Positions 16,469 to 24,692 of a stretch of DNA of 64,000 nt are shown here, piece after piece (the stretch's first letter is position 1; each line of letters starts with the position of its first letter). The stretch is taken from contig DASPIR010000035.1 of the NCBI GenBank assembly GCA_035628995.1, positions 35,572-99,571 of the forward strand, in the 5' to 3' direction. The notes under the pieces are model-generated. The model searched no databases. It was not told the origin of the DNA and worked only from the letters and a program-made list of their open reading frames with translations. The DNA is from Clostridia bacterium. Lineage in GTDB: Bacteria; Bacillota; Clostridia; Lutisporales; Lutisporaceae. The translations under genes and the position numbers were made by a program.

Positions 16469-17665
16469 ATGGATTATAAAATTCAATTAAAGAAAAATAT
16501 AAACAAAAATTATATATATACATTACTTCAAAATATTGACCTGACCAGGGGGATCTGGATGATATACCTTGCCAGCAAAGGCATGAGCCTTACCCAATTG
16601 GGGCTGCTGGAGACGATATTCCATATAACCTCGTTTTTTATGGAGGTTCCTACCGGAGCTGTAGCGGACATATTCGGCAGGAAGATAAGCAGAATATGTG
16701 GACGGGTGCTTTCACTCGTCAGCGTCATAATACTGCTTACAGCGGATAACTTCCTCTGGTTTGCAATATCCTTTGTTTTCACAGCCTTATCTTATAACCT
16801 GGAGTCAGGTGCCGGGGATGCTCTTTTATATGATTCCCTAAAGGAAATAGGGGAAGAAGACAAGTACATGAAAATATCCGGCAATAAGGAAGTCTTCTAT
16901 CAGGTTGCCGGTATTGTATCCTTCCTGCTGGGGGGTTACATGGCTACAAAGAGCTATGGCATAGCCTTTACACTAACAATTATTATAGGCGCCATCGCTC
17001 TGCTGCAGTCCTTTAGCTTTAAGGAGCCATCCATTGCTAGGAAGCATGAGGCAGAACAGAAGGGAAACATATTTGTAAATCAGCTCAAGCAGAGCATAAG
17101 CGTTGTCAGGGAAAATCCGAGGATAGGGTCTCTAATAGTATTCACAGAGATAATACTTACCTTTTGTACCTGCATATTCTTTTATTTGCAGAATTTCATG
17201 AAGGGTAATGGCTATAATGAGGCAGCAATAGGTGTTATCTACGCAGCCGCATATCTGGTCTCGGCTTTGACGGCGCCTCAGGTGCATAAAATTGAAAAAG
17301 TAATAAAAGAACAAGGCATCCTGCTGATTGTACCCTTTGTCACGGTAGCATGCTTATGGGGCATAGCACTTAGTGCATATCATTTTGTATTCTTTATAGT
17401 TCTTATGATTACAGAAGAGATCGTGTATGTTGCTATGAGTGACTATATAAACAAGATGATACCCAGTGAGAATCGTGCCACGATACTTTCCTTTGCCAGT
17501 ATGGTGTTCAGCTTCTTTATGATAACAGTTTTTCCTTTTGTGGGGATGCTTGGAGACAGGTATTCGCTGGCTTTTGCGATAAAGTGTCTTGGAGGCCTGG
17601 GCATTGTGTTTGTACTGATTAACAGCTTTTTTCTGCTTGCACTAGGTTCGAGAAAGAGGGCATAG
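16469..17665 (+). CDS. MFS transporter
   Basis: This 398-residue integral membrane protein has about 12 membrane segments. The loop between segments 2 and 3 carries motif A (AVADIFGRKISR), characteristic of the major facilitator superfamily and of drug/H+ antiporter groups in particular. ATG 16469 has an AAGGAGAA ribosome site. The substrate cannot be inferred; many Firmicute homologues are annotated as drug efflux pumps. It lies immediately after an unrelated terminator, so it must be transcribed from a promoter close to its start or by read-through. Confidence 0.82.
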   Translation: MDYKIQLKKNINKNYIYTLLQNIDLTRGIWMIYLASKGMSLTQLGLLETIFHITSFFMEVPTGAVADIFGRKISRICGRVLSLVSVIILLTADNFLWFAISFVFTALSYNLESGAGDALLYDSLKEIGEEDKYMKISGNKEVFYQVAGIVSFLLGGYMATKSYGIAFTLTIIIGAIALLQSFSFKEPSIARKHEAEQKGNIFVNQLKQSISVVRENPRIGSLIVFTEIILTFCTCIFFYLQNFMKGNGYNEAAIGVIYAAAYLVSALTAPQVHKIEKVIKEQGILLIVPFVTVACLWGIALSAYHFVFFIVLMITEEIVYVAMSDYINKMIPSENRATILSFASMVFSFFMITVFPFVGMLGDRYSLAFAIKCLGGLGIVFVLINSFFLLALGSRKRA

Positions 17666-17787
17666 GTGGTTTGCACGAAATACGCTCTTTTTAAATTATT
17701 TGGATTCTTTGCTAAAAATTGATTTAGATATAGTTAGGCATTGTGTAAATAATAAAAGGGTGTGACGAAAGCCAAGGAGAGGAACTT

Positions 17788-19005
17788 ATGTGTAAAGAAG
17801 CTAAGATTTTGTTGGTTATAAGTGCTTTATTTACTTTTGCCATGGGACTATCAAATATATTCGTGAATGTATTCTTTTGGAAACAAACGAATGAGTATGT
17901 GGTGATTGCAATATATCATCTGACCCATTATATTGCTACGCCCATAACTTTTGTTCTTGCGGGAATATTGGCAAAAAGGAAAAATGGGATATGGTCCCTG
18001 AGGATTGGGCTTCTGACTTATGTGTTGTTCTTCATGTTGATACTATTCTGGGGCAGCAAAGGTACGTACTATATATACTTACTGGGGATCATCTACGGTA
18101 TGGCAACAGGGTTCTACTGGCTTGCCTTCAATACCCTCAGCTTTGACTTCACCCATATGAACAACAGAGATACCTTCAATGGCTTCAATGGATGCAGTGC
18201 CGGAATAGCTGCCGCAATTTCACCTATGATTTCTGCTTATATAATAAGCATTTTCAAAGGGACAAAGGGCTACAATATGGTTTTTACCATGACACTGACC
18301 ACATTTGTGGTTCTTACTCTGGTAAGTTTGCTGCTAAGATGCAAGAGTTACGGGCACAGGTTGGATTTTAAAAAGGCCTTCTCACGCAATTGCGAAGAAT
18401 GGAGCATTGTAAGAACATCCACCACCCTTTGGGGATTCAGAGATGTGATCATAGTCTTTCTGGTGAACATACTGACTATTGAGGCAACCAAAAGTGAGCT
18501 CTCCTTAGGAAAACTCACCCTAATCAGCTCATTGATATCCTCTGCATCATATGTCCTTGTACAGAGGGTGATAAAGCCTCCTCATAGAAGGCTGTCAATT
18601 CTAATAGGTGTATTCGGCTCATCCATAGCAGTATTGGCCTTAGCAATCAATGTGGCATATGGAACACTGGTTTTTTATATAATGATGGATGCCTTTCTTC
18701 TCCCGTTCTTTTTAATACAGCTTAACTCTGCGACATTTAATGTAATAGACCGGAACCATGAAGAAGGTATGAGGATAGAATATATGATTAACAAGGATCT
18801 GGTGCTGAATGCCGGAAGGGCTATAAGCGCATTGATATTGATTGCACTTTTATCTTTGTTCAAAGCCTCCTCATCATTAAGACTCTACTTGCTATTCCTA
18901 GGCTTGGTGCCCATTGTCTCGGGGTATTCACTTGGGAGGCTGAGGGGAGTATTTGAGGGTAAGGATTCTAAAATATCTCCCGTTCATAAGAGGATTATAA
19001 GGTGA
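17788..19005 (+). CDS. MFS transporter (second)
   Basis: This 405-residue protein has about 11-12 membrane segments, with conserved-looking blocks IYGMATGFYWLAFNTLSFDF and FNGFNGCSAGIAAAISPMIS typical of the YkuC/YqgE-like MFS group in Firmicutes. Motif A is weak (AGILAKRKNG). ATG 17788 follows CCAAGGAGAGG. It is not closely similar to the MFS gene just upstream, and a 122-bp gap separates them. A strong terminator follows the stop codon. The substrate is unknown. Confidence 0.78.
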   Translation: MCKEAKILLVISALFTFAMGLSNIFVNVFFWKQTNEYVVIAIYHLTHYIATPITFVLAGILAKRKNGIWSLRIGLLTYVLFFMLILFWGSKGTYYIYLLGIIYGMATGFYWLAFNTLSFDFTHMNNRDTFNGFNGCSAGIAAAISPMISAYIISIFKGTKGYNMVFTMTLTTFVVLTLVSLLLRCKSYGHRLDFKKAFSRNCEEWSIVRTSTTLWGFRDVIIVFLVNILTIEATKSELSLGKLTLISSLISSASYVLVQRVIKPPHRRLSILIGVFGSSIAVLALAINVAYGTLVFYIMMDAFLLPFFLIQLNSATFNVIDRNHEEGMRIEYMINKDLVLNAGRAISALILIALLSLFKASSSLRLYLLFLGLVPIVSGYSLGRLRGVFEGKDSKISPVHKRIIR

Positions 19006-19010
19006 TAGTA

Positions 19011-19042
19011 GCGTATAGATATTGTATCTATACGCGATTTTT
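19011..19042 (+). terminator. Terminator after the second MFS gene
   Basis: GCGTATAGATA (19011-19021), loop TTG, TATCTATACGC (19025-19035), then GATTTTTTT. Confidence 0.9.
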
Positions 19043-19063
19043 TTGTTGGCAGGTGGTGATAAA

Positions 19064-20005
19064 TTGAAGCTTGACAGGTTGGTTTCTATTCTGGTGCTGC
19101 TGCTTCGGAAAGAAAGGATACAAGCCAAAGAGCTAGCAGATACGTTTGGTGTTTCTGTCAGAACAATACTTAGGGATGTAGAGGCTATAAATCTTGCGGG
19201 CATACCTATTGTGACGTATCAGGGGGCAAATGGGGGAATAGGTATTGCTGATGGTTATCGCTTGGACAGAAGTGTACTAACAGAGGATGATATGTCTACC
19301 CTTATATCCACATTGAGCGGCATTGCCGGAACAATACCCGACAGCAGGCAAGGTGTCCTCATGGAGAAGCTCAAGAATATAATGTCCTCATCGCAGCTGG
19401 AGAATCTCGACTCAAAGGTAAAACAGCTTGTAATAGACTTATCCCCATGGGGAGCTAATGAGCTTTTGAAGGAAAGCGTTGCAAGCATTAGAAAGGCAAT
19501 AGAAAATCATAAGGAAATAGAATTTACATATATAGATTCCGAAGGCAAGAGGACAAGCCGCAGGGTTGAACCTTATTCTCTGGTGCTAAAGGGGCAGAAG
19601 TGGTATTTATATGCTTGGTGTCATGCTCGGCAGGACTTCAGACTCTTTAAGCTGTCCAGGATGAGGGAGCTTACTGCATCGGAAGTTTGCTATGAACCGA
19701 AGAAGGTGTCCATGGGGCAGCTTACTTATGAGGATCAGTGGAAAACTCCTGAAAATATGATTTCCCTCGAGCTAATATTTGAAAAAGAGATGGAAAGCGT
19801 TGTTACAGAATGGTTCGGTGTAGAATTGGAGAAGCTGGAGGACGGAAGGCTTCTGGCGAAAGCAGTGCTTCCGGAAAACAACTGGCTCTATGGTTTTATC
19901 TTGAGCTTCGGAATGGGTGTGGAGGTAATTAATCCCCCTCATATTCGAAAAATGCTTGCAGACATTTCAAAAGGAATATATGAAAAATATTCTCTAGGAA
20001 CATGA
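19064..20005 (+). CDS. YafY-type HTH/WYL transcriptional regulator
   Basis: This 313-residue regulator has an N-terminal DeoR-like HTH (residues ~1-55: RIQAKELADTFGVSVRTILR) and a WYL domain at about residues 140-220 (IEFTYIDSEGKRTSRRVEPY, KWYLYAWC, FRLFKLSRM), followed by a WCX segment. WYL domains sense ligands, sometimes nucleic acids. The frame opens at 19022 inside the preceding terminator; TTG 19064 is the likely start because AGGTGGTGAT is directly upstream. A palindrome overlapping its stop codon precedes the GyrI-like gene cluster, which it probably controls. Confidence 0.85.
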   Translation: MKLDRLVSILVLLLRKERIQAKELADTFGVSVRTILRDVEAINLAGIPIVTYQGANGGIGIADGYRLDRSVLTEDDMSTLISTLSGIAGTIPDSRQGVLMEKLKNIMSSSQLENLDSKVKQLVIDLSPWGANELLKESVASIRKAIENHKEIEFTYIDSEGKRTSRRVEPYSLVLKGQKWYLYAWCHARQDFRLFKLSRMRELTASEVCYEPKKVSMGQLTYEDQWKTPENMISLELIFEKEMESVVTEWFGVELEKLEDGRLLAKAVLPENNWLYGFILSFGMGVEVINPPHIRKMLADISKGIYEKYSLGT

Positions 20006-20036
20006 CATACAGATGTCATATATGCAGTGTTATAAT
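20002..20036 (+). promoter_or_regulatory. Palindromic operator and promoter of the GyrI cluster
   Basis: ATGACAT (20002-20008), ACAG, ATGTCAT (20013-20019) is a perfect 7-bp dyad in the -35 region of an extended -10 promoter (TGTTATAAT ending at 20036). It overlaps the last codons of the WYL regulator gene, a likely control point for the genes from 20066. Confidence 0.55.
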
Positions 20037-20065
20037 CAAGAGAAAAGCCAAAGGAGGCTATAATA

Positions 20066-20524
20066 ATGGATTATAAAATAGAATTGAAAGAGCAGGGAGT
20101 ACAGCCTGTACTATCTATCAGAAAGACCACTGCAGTGGGGAATCTTCCTCAAGAACTTGGCAAAGCCTATGGGAGCATAATACAGTATCTTAATGAAATT
20201 GGTGAACAACCAACAGATGCAGCGTTTACTGCCTATTACAACATGGACATGGAGCATCTTGATGTGGAGATGGGCTTCCCGGTTTCTAAAATGCTTGCAG
20301 GGAGAGGCGTAATTGAAGCAAAAGAGATTCCAGCCGGCAAGTATGCAGCATGCATGTACAAAGGGCCTTATGCAGAGATGGTGCCGGCATATGATGCCAT
20401 GAACAAATGGATAGGTGAAAACGGACTTGCAGCAACAGGTGTATCCTACGAGTTCTATTACAATTCACCCATGGATGTACCAGAAAACGAGCTGTTGACT
20501 AAGATAATGTTCCCGGTCAAATAG
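20066..20524 (+). CDS. GyrI-like / AraC effector-binding domain protein (first)
   Basis: This 152-residue stand-alone GyrI-like domain has the typical strand-rich start DYKIELKEQGVQPVLSIRKT and the segment EIPAGKYAACMYKGPYAEM, which is the hallmark AxxxHxGPY-like turn (here CMYKGPY) of the SOUL/GyrI superfamily. Such domains bind hydrophobic or cationic small molecules and act in drug sensing, or in some cases as hydrolases. It has an AAAGGAGG site and is the first gene of the cluster after the WYL regulator. Two more GyrI-like genes follow. The ligand is unknown. Confidence 0.82.
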   Translation: MDYKIELKEQGVQPVLSIRKTTAVGNLPQELGKAYGSIIQYLNEIGEQPTDAAFTAYYNMDMEHLDVEMGFPVSKMLAGRGVIEAKEIPAGKYAACMYKGPYAEMVPAYDAMNKWIGENGLAATGVSYEFYYNSPMDVPENELLTKIMFPVK

Positions 20525-20550
20525 AGAAAAACCAGATAGGAGGTACATTT

Positions 20551-21174
20551 ATGAAGTATGAATGGAAAAAGCAAGCCAAGGAATTGTATCTGCCGAAGAA
20601 TCAGCCGGAGATGGTGATGGTGCCTCCTACGAAGTTTTTCATGCTTGATGGAAAAGGCAATCCGAACAGCGAGGAATTTTCTGAGGCAGTTGGAGTATTG
20701 TACTCACTTGCATATGCAGTGAAAATGATGCCTAAGAAGGGTGTGACCCCGGAAGGATATTTTGAATACACGGTATTCCCCTTGGAGGGAGTCTGGGACT
20801 TGGCTCCAGAGGCGCGAGGATTGGAAGTATTGGACAAGGACAGCTTGATATATACTATTATGATAAGACAACCGGATTTTGTAACTGAAGAGGTGGCGCA
20901 GGCCGCCTTGGAAAATACATTAAAGAAGACAAAGCATCCGATGCTTTCAAAGGCCAGGTTTGGAAGTACTGAAGATGGGATGTGTGTGCAAATGATGCAC
21001 TTAGGCTCATATGACAATGAGCCGGGTTCCTTTGTCAAGATGGAGGAGTTTTGCAAGGCCAACAATCTGAAGAGGGTATCCAAGGTTCATAGGGAAATCT
21101 ATATCTCTGATGCACGAAAAACCCCAACTGAAAAATTGCAGACGGTTCTCCGCTTTAAAGTGGAGGAAGCATAG
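20551..21174 (+). CDS. GyrI-like small-molecule-binding protein (second)
   Basis: This 207-residue protein matches the longer GyrI-like family (N-terminal KYEWKKQAKELYLPKNQPEM, VPPTKFFMLDGKGNPNSEEF, and C-terminal RVSKVHREIYISDARKTPTE). These proteins bind organic compounds, and some members hydrolyse cyclopropanoid toxins such as yatakemycin and CC-1065; here the activity is not known. GGAGGT precedes ATG 20551, 27 bp after the first GyrI gene, so the two are very probably cotranscribed. It is distinct in sequence from the other two GyrI-like proteins, so this is not a recent tandem duplication. Confidence 0.82.
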   Translation: MKYEWKKQAKELYLPKNQPEMVMVPPTKFFMLDGKGNPNSEEFSEAVGVLYSLAYAVKMMPKKGVTPEGYFEYTVFPLEGVWDLAPEARGLEVLDKDSLIYTIMIRQPDFVTEEVAQAALENTLKKTKHPMLSKARFGSTEDGMCVQMMHLGSYDNEPGSFVKMEEFCKANNLKRVSKVHREIYISDARKTPTEKLQTVLRFKVEEA

Positions 21175-21200
21175 AATACAACTATTGGAGGAATGATTTG

Positions 21201-21764
21201 ATGATTGTCAATGAGACTTTAAAAATCATTAAGCAGCGCAGGAGTATCAGAAGTTTTAAAGAGAAACAGATCAAGAAGGAAGAATTACAGGCGGTACTGG
21301 AAGCTGGACTTTATGCTCCTAATGCTGGGGACCAGGCGTGGCATTTTACAGTAATTCAAAACAAGGAGCTGATGGGCAGACTAAATCTTGCAGCTAAAGA
21401 AGCCGCTAAGCAACTGGATATTGAAGGTTTAAGTGAAATAGCGAATAATGAGTCATACAATTGTTTCTATGGTGCACCGACACTTATCCTAGTTTCTGGC
21501 AAAGAACAGGCCATACCTCTCGAAGCGGATTGCGCTGCTGCTACTCAGAATCTGTTGCTCGCCGCAGAGTCCATCGGGCTGGGGTCGTGCTGGATTTACT
21601 TTGTCATGTTTGCTTTTAACTCACCACAAGGTCCTGAATTGCGAAAAGAACTGAAAATACCCAAGGGCTACAAGCCTTACTATTCGGCTGTGCTTGGGTA
21701 TAAGGAAGATGCAGTTGCCAACGCACCTGACAGGAAGCCTAACCTCATTACATACATCAGATAA
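21201..21764 (+). CDS. Nitroreductase family protein
   Basis: This 187-residue protein is an FMN-dependent nitroreductase-type oxidoreductase. The FMN-binding start QRRSIRSFKEKQIKKEEL (RRSIRxF) and the later AATQNLLLAAESIGLGSCWI block are typical. These homodimeric enzymes reduce nitroaromatics, quinones or flavins with NAD(P)H. The preceding TTG is in frame, but ATG 21201 sits at better distance from GGAGG at 21187-21191. It lies between GyrI-like genes, suggesting a role in modifying a xenobiotic that those proteins bind. Confidence 0.87.
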   Translation: MIVNETLKIIKQRRSIRSFKEKQIKKEELQAVLEAGLYAPNAGDQAWHFTVIQNKELMGRLNLAAKEAAKQLDIEGLSEIANNESYNCFYGAPTLILVSGKEQAIPLEADCAAATQNLLLAAESIGLGSCWIYFVMFAFNSPQGPELRKELKIPKGYKPYYSAVLGYKEDAVANAPDRKPNLITYIR

Positions 21765-21787
21765 TTTTAAATGAAGGAGGGGGTTGT

Positions 21788-22231
21788 ATGGATAAAAAAG
21801 ACCTTATACTGGACGGAAGCCATATGCCTACCTATAATGAAATTGATGAATATATGAATCTGCCTGCGCAGGAGCTGTGGAGGCAGATTAACCATTTTAT
21901 TCAGCAGAGATATAACGTTTCACCCAAGATAATGCACAGCACGTGCACAGCAAAGCCCGGATGGAACGTGAAGTACCAGAAATCCGGCAAGTCGCTTTGT
22001 ACTCTGTATCCTGATAAGGACAGCTTTGTAGCATTGGTTGTCATTACCTTGAATCTGCTGCCCGTAATTGAGGCTTTATCTGAGGAATTTACGGCAGAAG
22101 CCCTTCAGAAAGTTAGAACTGCAAAGCCCTTTAACGGGACTTTATGGTTGATGCTTCAAGTGAAAAGTGATTTGCAACTCAACGATGTTAAGCAGCTGCT
22201 GCTATTGAAGCATGAAACGAAAAGGAGATAG
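21788..22231 (+). CDS. DUF3788 family protein
   Basis: This 147-residue protein looks like the DUF3788 family: an N-terminal helix region (ELWRQINHFIQQRYNV), then the W-rich KPGWNVKYQKSGKSLCTLYP, a hydrophobic segment (FVALVVITLNLLPVIE), and TLWLMLQVKSDLQLNDVKQL near the end. The fold is probably alpha/beta and no function is established. AAGGAGGGGG precedes ATG 21788. Its last codons contain the ribosome site of the following GyrI-like gene, which points to translational coupling. Confidence 0.7.
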   Translation: MDKKDLILDGSHMPTYNEIDEYMNLPAQELWRQINHFIQQRYNVSPKIMHSTCTAKPGWNVKYQKSGKSLCTLYPDKDSFVALVVITLNLLPVIEALSEEFTAEALQKVRTAKPFNGTLWLMLQVKSDLQLNDVKQLLLLKHETKRR

Positions 22232-22235
22232 AGAC

Positions 22236-22715
22236 ATGGATTATAGGATAGTAGAGAGAAACGAATATGAGGTAGTAGGCAAAGTTATAAAGGTTTCTTG
22301 CAAGGATGGAGAGAACCTCAGACGCATTCCTGAATTCTGGGGGGAATGCTACGAGGATGGCACAGTCGAAAAACTGTGTGTCGCTTCTGGGGGCAAAGAT
22401 TTGCTGGGTATATGTATGGATATGGAGTTTGAAAAGGAACAGTTTACCTATATGATTGCTGTAGAGGGTAATGATATCACAAAGGACAGCAATCTAGCAG
22501 TGAGAACAATACCAGCTGCAACCTGGGCTGTATTTACCTCTGTCGGACCGCTGCCCGGAGCTATACAAAAGGTAATAGAAAAAATATATCAGGAATGGCT
22601 GCCGGCAACAGGCTACGAGCATGCGGAAGCGCCCGAACTTGAGGTCTATCCTCTGGGAGATACTACGGCTGAAGATTACCGCTGTGAAGTATGGGTACCG
22701 GTCGTTAAGAAATAA
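22236..22715 (+). CDS. GyrI-like / AraC effector-binding domain protein (third)
   Basis: This 159-residue protein is related to the Bacillus YdeE and AraC-effector group: DYRIVERNEYEVVGKVIKVS at the N-terminus, FWGECYEDGTVEKL, then IPAATWAVFTSVGPLPGAIQ, and the C-terminal EVYPLGDTTAEDYRCEVWVP. The GPLPGAI turn matches the GyrI-like HxGP region. The frame opens at 22212 inside the DUF3788 gene, but ATG 22236 is used because AAAGGAGATAGAG precedes it. It is the last gene of the WYL/GyrI cluster; a family B repeat follows. Confidence 0.82.
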   Translation: MDYRIVERNEYEVVGKVIKVSCKDGENLRRIPEFWGECYEDGTVEKLCVASGGKDLLGICMDMEFEKEQFTYMIAVEGNDITKDSNLAVRTIPAATWAVFTSVGPLPGAIQKVIEKIYQEWLPATGYEHAEAPELEVYPLGDTTAEDYRCEVWVPVVKK

Positions 22716-22761
22716 GTCCAAGTTAAGTATATTTACATTTAATAAATAATGCGTCTAAAGC

Positions 22762-22977
22762 AACGGGGAAACGGGTACCACTGAACACACGGATGTTCCA
22801 CGGATTCCTACGGAATAACACTGTTAATTTTATATAATATATTGCAACAATAGAGAATTTTGATGGTTACTTCATTATCGATTATCATTAATGTCTCAGA
22901 ATATTTTTTCCGCCGTGTATTCAGTGGGTTTCAGTGTTTTTCCGAAGGAAATCAGTGGTTCCAGTACTCCCCGTTCC
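22762..22977 (+). repeat. Family B inverted-repeat element, copy 1
   Basis: A 216-bp non-coding element with different but related ends. The left part contains CGGGTACCACTGAACACACG and CCACGGATTCCTACGGAATA; the right part (complement) contains CCACTGATTTCCTTCGGAAA and CACTGAAACCCACTGAATAC. The A/T-rich middle contains ATTATCGATTATCATTAATG. It is nearly identical in both ends to copy 2 at 49957-50158, in opposite orientation. It lies between the convergent third GyrI-like gene and lipA. Confidence 0.75.
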
Positions 22978-22993
22978 TTTATGTCGCAGTTTT

Positions 22994-23851
22994 CTATTTT
23001 CCTTCAAGCATCTCAGCTGCATTATAGGAGCTTCTTACAAGAGGAGCTGAAGCAACAAAGGAAAAGCCCAGACTCAGAGCCTTTTCCTTATACATTTTGA
23101 AAACATCCGGTGATATATACTCTACGACCGGATAGTGCTTTGCACTTGGAGCCAGATATTGTCCGACGGTCAGGAAATCGCAGCCTGCCAAGCGCAGGTC
23201 CTTAAATACCTCAATGACTTCTTCTTCCTTCTCCCCAAGGCCTACCATGATTCCTGATTTGGTCAACACACTGCTGTCTATTGACTTTACCCTCTTTAAA
23301 AGCTCCAGAGAGCGCTCATATAGGGCTGAGGGACGTACTTCCGAATATAATCTCGGCACTGTTTCAACATTATGGTTCAATATTTCCGGTTTTGCTTTTA
23401 CAACTGTCTCCAATGCTTCAAAGCTCCCCCGTAAATCAGGAATCAGCACCTCTACAACCATATCACTTTTTAGTGCCTTTATTGCCTTAATCACTTTGGA
23501 AAAGTGCTTTGCTCCCCCATCGGGCAAATCATCCCTCGTCACAGAAGTTATAACAACATGCTTTAGCCCAAGCTCAAGGGCAGCTTTAGCAACATTCTGC
23601 GGCTCATCCGGGTCAACAACTTGTGGTTCTGCATGAGTAACATTGCAGAAGCGGCAGTTTCTGGTGCATTGGCTGCCCAGTATCATAAAGGTTGCAGTCT
23701 TTTTGCTGAAGCATTCCATTCTGTTCGGGCAATTTGCCTCTTCACATACTGTGTTTAAGGAGAAGCGTTGAAGAATCTCTTTTACATAATCCAAGCTGCG
23801 TCCTTTGTTCAAATCTATTCTAAGCCATTCAGGCTTTCTTTTCATTTCCAC
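22994..23851 (-). CDS. lipA: Lipoyl synthase
   Basis: This 285-residue radical SAM enzyme inserts two sulfurs into octanoyl groups on lipoyl domains. The auxiliary-cluster cysteines (C36, C41, C47: [12 protein letters not shown]) and the radical SAM cluster cysteines (C62, C66, C69: CTRNCRFC) are intact, and the C-terminal RSSYNA supplies the Ser ligand motif. The annotated frame begins at GTG 23860, but GTG 23851 is better spaced from AGGGGGTG (ATG 23845 is also possible). It lies downstream of lipB on the same strand. Together they make the lipoyl cofactor of GcvH. Confidence 0.95.
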   Translation of the reverse strand: MEMKRKPEWLRIDLNKGRSLDYVKEILQRFSLNTVCEEANCPNRMECFSKKTATFMILGSQCTRNCRFCNVTHAEPQVVDPDEPQNVAKAALELGLKHVVITSVTRDDLPDGGAKHFSKVIKAIKALKSDMVVEVLIPDLRGSFEALETVVKAKPEILNHNVETVPRLYSEVRPSALYERSLELLKRVKSIDSSVLTKSGIMVGLGEKEEEVIEVFKDLRLAGCDFLTVGQYLAPSAKHYPVVEYISPDVFKMYKEKALSLGFSFVASAPLVRSSYNAAEMLEGK

Positions 23852-23866
23852 AGAATTCACCCCCTA

Positions 23867-23884
23867 GTTTTAATGTATTAAAAC
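23867..23884. promoter_or_regulatory. Palindrome upstream of lipA
   Basis: GTTTTAAT (23867-23874), centre GT, ATTAAAAC (23877-23884): a perfect 8-bp dyad 16 bp upstream of the lipA start. It is operator-like, regulator unknown. The rest of the lipB-lipA gap holds a small CAGGCAA/TTGCCTG hairpin (23929-23946). Confidence 0.4.
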
Positions 23885-23962
23885 ATTCCTTAATATTACC
23901 CAGTCGTGGGTTGAAGCCGCATCGCTGACAGGCAAAGCCTTGCCTGGAAGGGCAATGTATAA

Positions 23963-24622
23963 TTAAAGGGATAGCTCTTCGAAGCTATCATAATCAAAAG
24001 TCTTATAAAAGTAATCAAGTACCATTTTATTAGCAGTATCAAAGTCTATATCGTTCCCTGTAATACGCTGCAGGGAGGTAACGCCTTTTCCGGATATTCC
24101 GCAAGGTACAATAAGCTTGAAATGCTCCAGATTTGTGTTCACATTAAAAGCAAAGCCGTGCATAGTGACACCACGCTTCACTGCCAAGCCAATAGCAGTA
24201 ATCTTGTTGCTTCCTACCCATACTCCGGGGAACTCAGGGTTTATTCCACTATCGATGTGATAGTTTTCTTTGAGCAGTTTAATAAAGGTATTCTCAAGTC
24301 TTTCTACAAATTCTCTGATGCCGATGCCTTTATCTCTCAATCCGACTATAGGATATCCTACAATCTGGCCAGGGCCATGGTAGGTTACATCTCCGCCCCG
24401 CTCAATATTATATACTCCGATTCCATTATCTTTAAGATATTTCTCAGGCACAACTACGTTAGACTCTATTGCGTTCCTTCCCAGTGTTATGACAGGGGGG
24501 TGTTCAACCAGGATTAGGGTGTCCCCAATCTCACATTTTTGCCTTTTTTCCAGGATGTCATGCTGCACATCCCAGGCTTCTTTATAATCGCATCTTCCTA
24601 AATGCAATACATTTAACTTCAT
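23963..24622 (-). CDS. lipB: Octanoyl-[acyl carrier protein]:protein octanoyltransferase
   Basis: This 219-residue enzyme transfers octanoate from acyl carrier protein to lipoyl domains such as GcvH. Motifs include ERGGDVTYHGPGQIVGYPI, KITAIGLAVKRGVTMHGFA (catalytic Lys) and the catalytic Cys in IVPCGISGKGVTSL. The frame extends 20 codons upstream into a palindrome, but ATG 24622 (MKLNVLHLGRCDYKEAW) is the true start, preceded by AAGGAGTTGGGGG. It belongs to the same minus-strand cluster as the gcv genes and lipA. Confidence 0.95.
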   Translation of the reverse strand: MKLNVLHLGRCDYKEAWDVQHDILEKRQKCEIGDTLILVEHPPVITLGRNAIESNVVVPEKYLKDNGIGVYNIERGGDVTYHGPGQIVGYPIVGLRDKGIGIREFVERLENTFIKLLKENYHIDSGINPEFPGVWVGSNKITAIGLAVKRGVTMHGFAFNVNTNLEHFKLIVPCGISGKGVTSLQRITGNDIDFDTANKMVLDYFYKTFDYDSFEELSL

Positions 24623-24650
24623 TACCCCCAACTCCTTTATAGCCGTATAT

Positions 24651-24686
24651 GTCATTGCGAGCTGCCATATGGCAGCTCGCAATGAC
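24651..24686. repeat. Perfect 36-bp palindrome (GTCATTGCGAGC type)
   Basis: Arms GTCATTGCGAGCTGCCAT (24651-24668) and ATGGCAGCTCGCAATGAC (24669-24686) are exact reverse complements with no loop. The GTCATTGCGAG core resembles a palindromic repeat seen dispersed in many bacterial genomes. It lies between the selenoprotein gene and lipB, where it could stabilise or stop the gcv transcript. Confidence 0.7.
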
Positions 24687-24692
24687 TTTAAC

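Noticed and set aside
22891..23100. Short plus-strand frame with VYSVGFSVFPKEI
   Set aside because: The same peptide appears from repeat copy 2 in the other orientation; it is translation of the family B repeat, not a gene.
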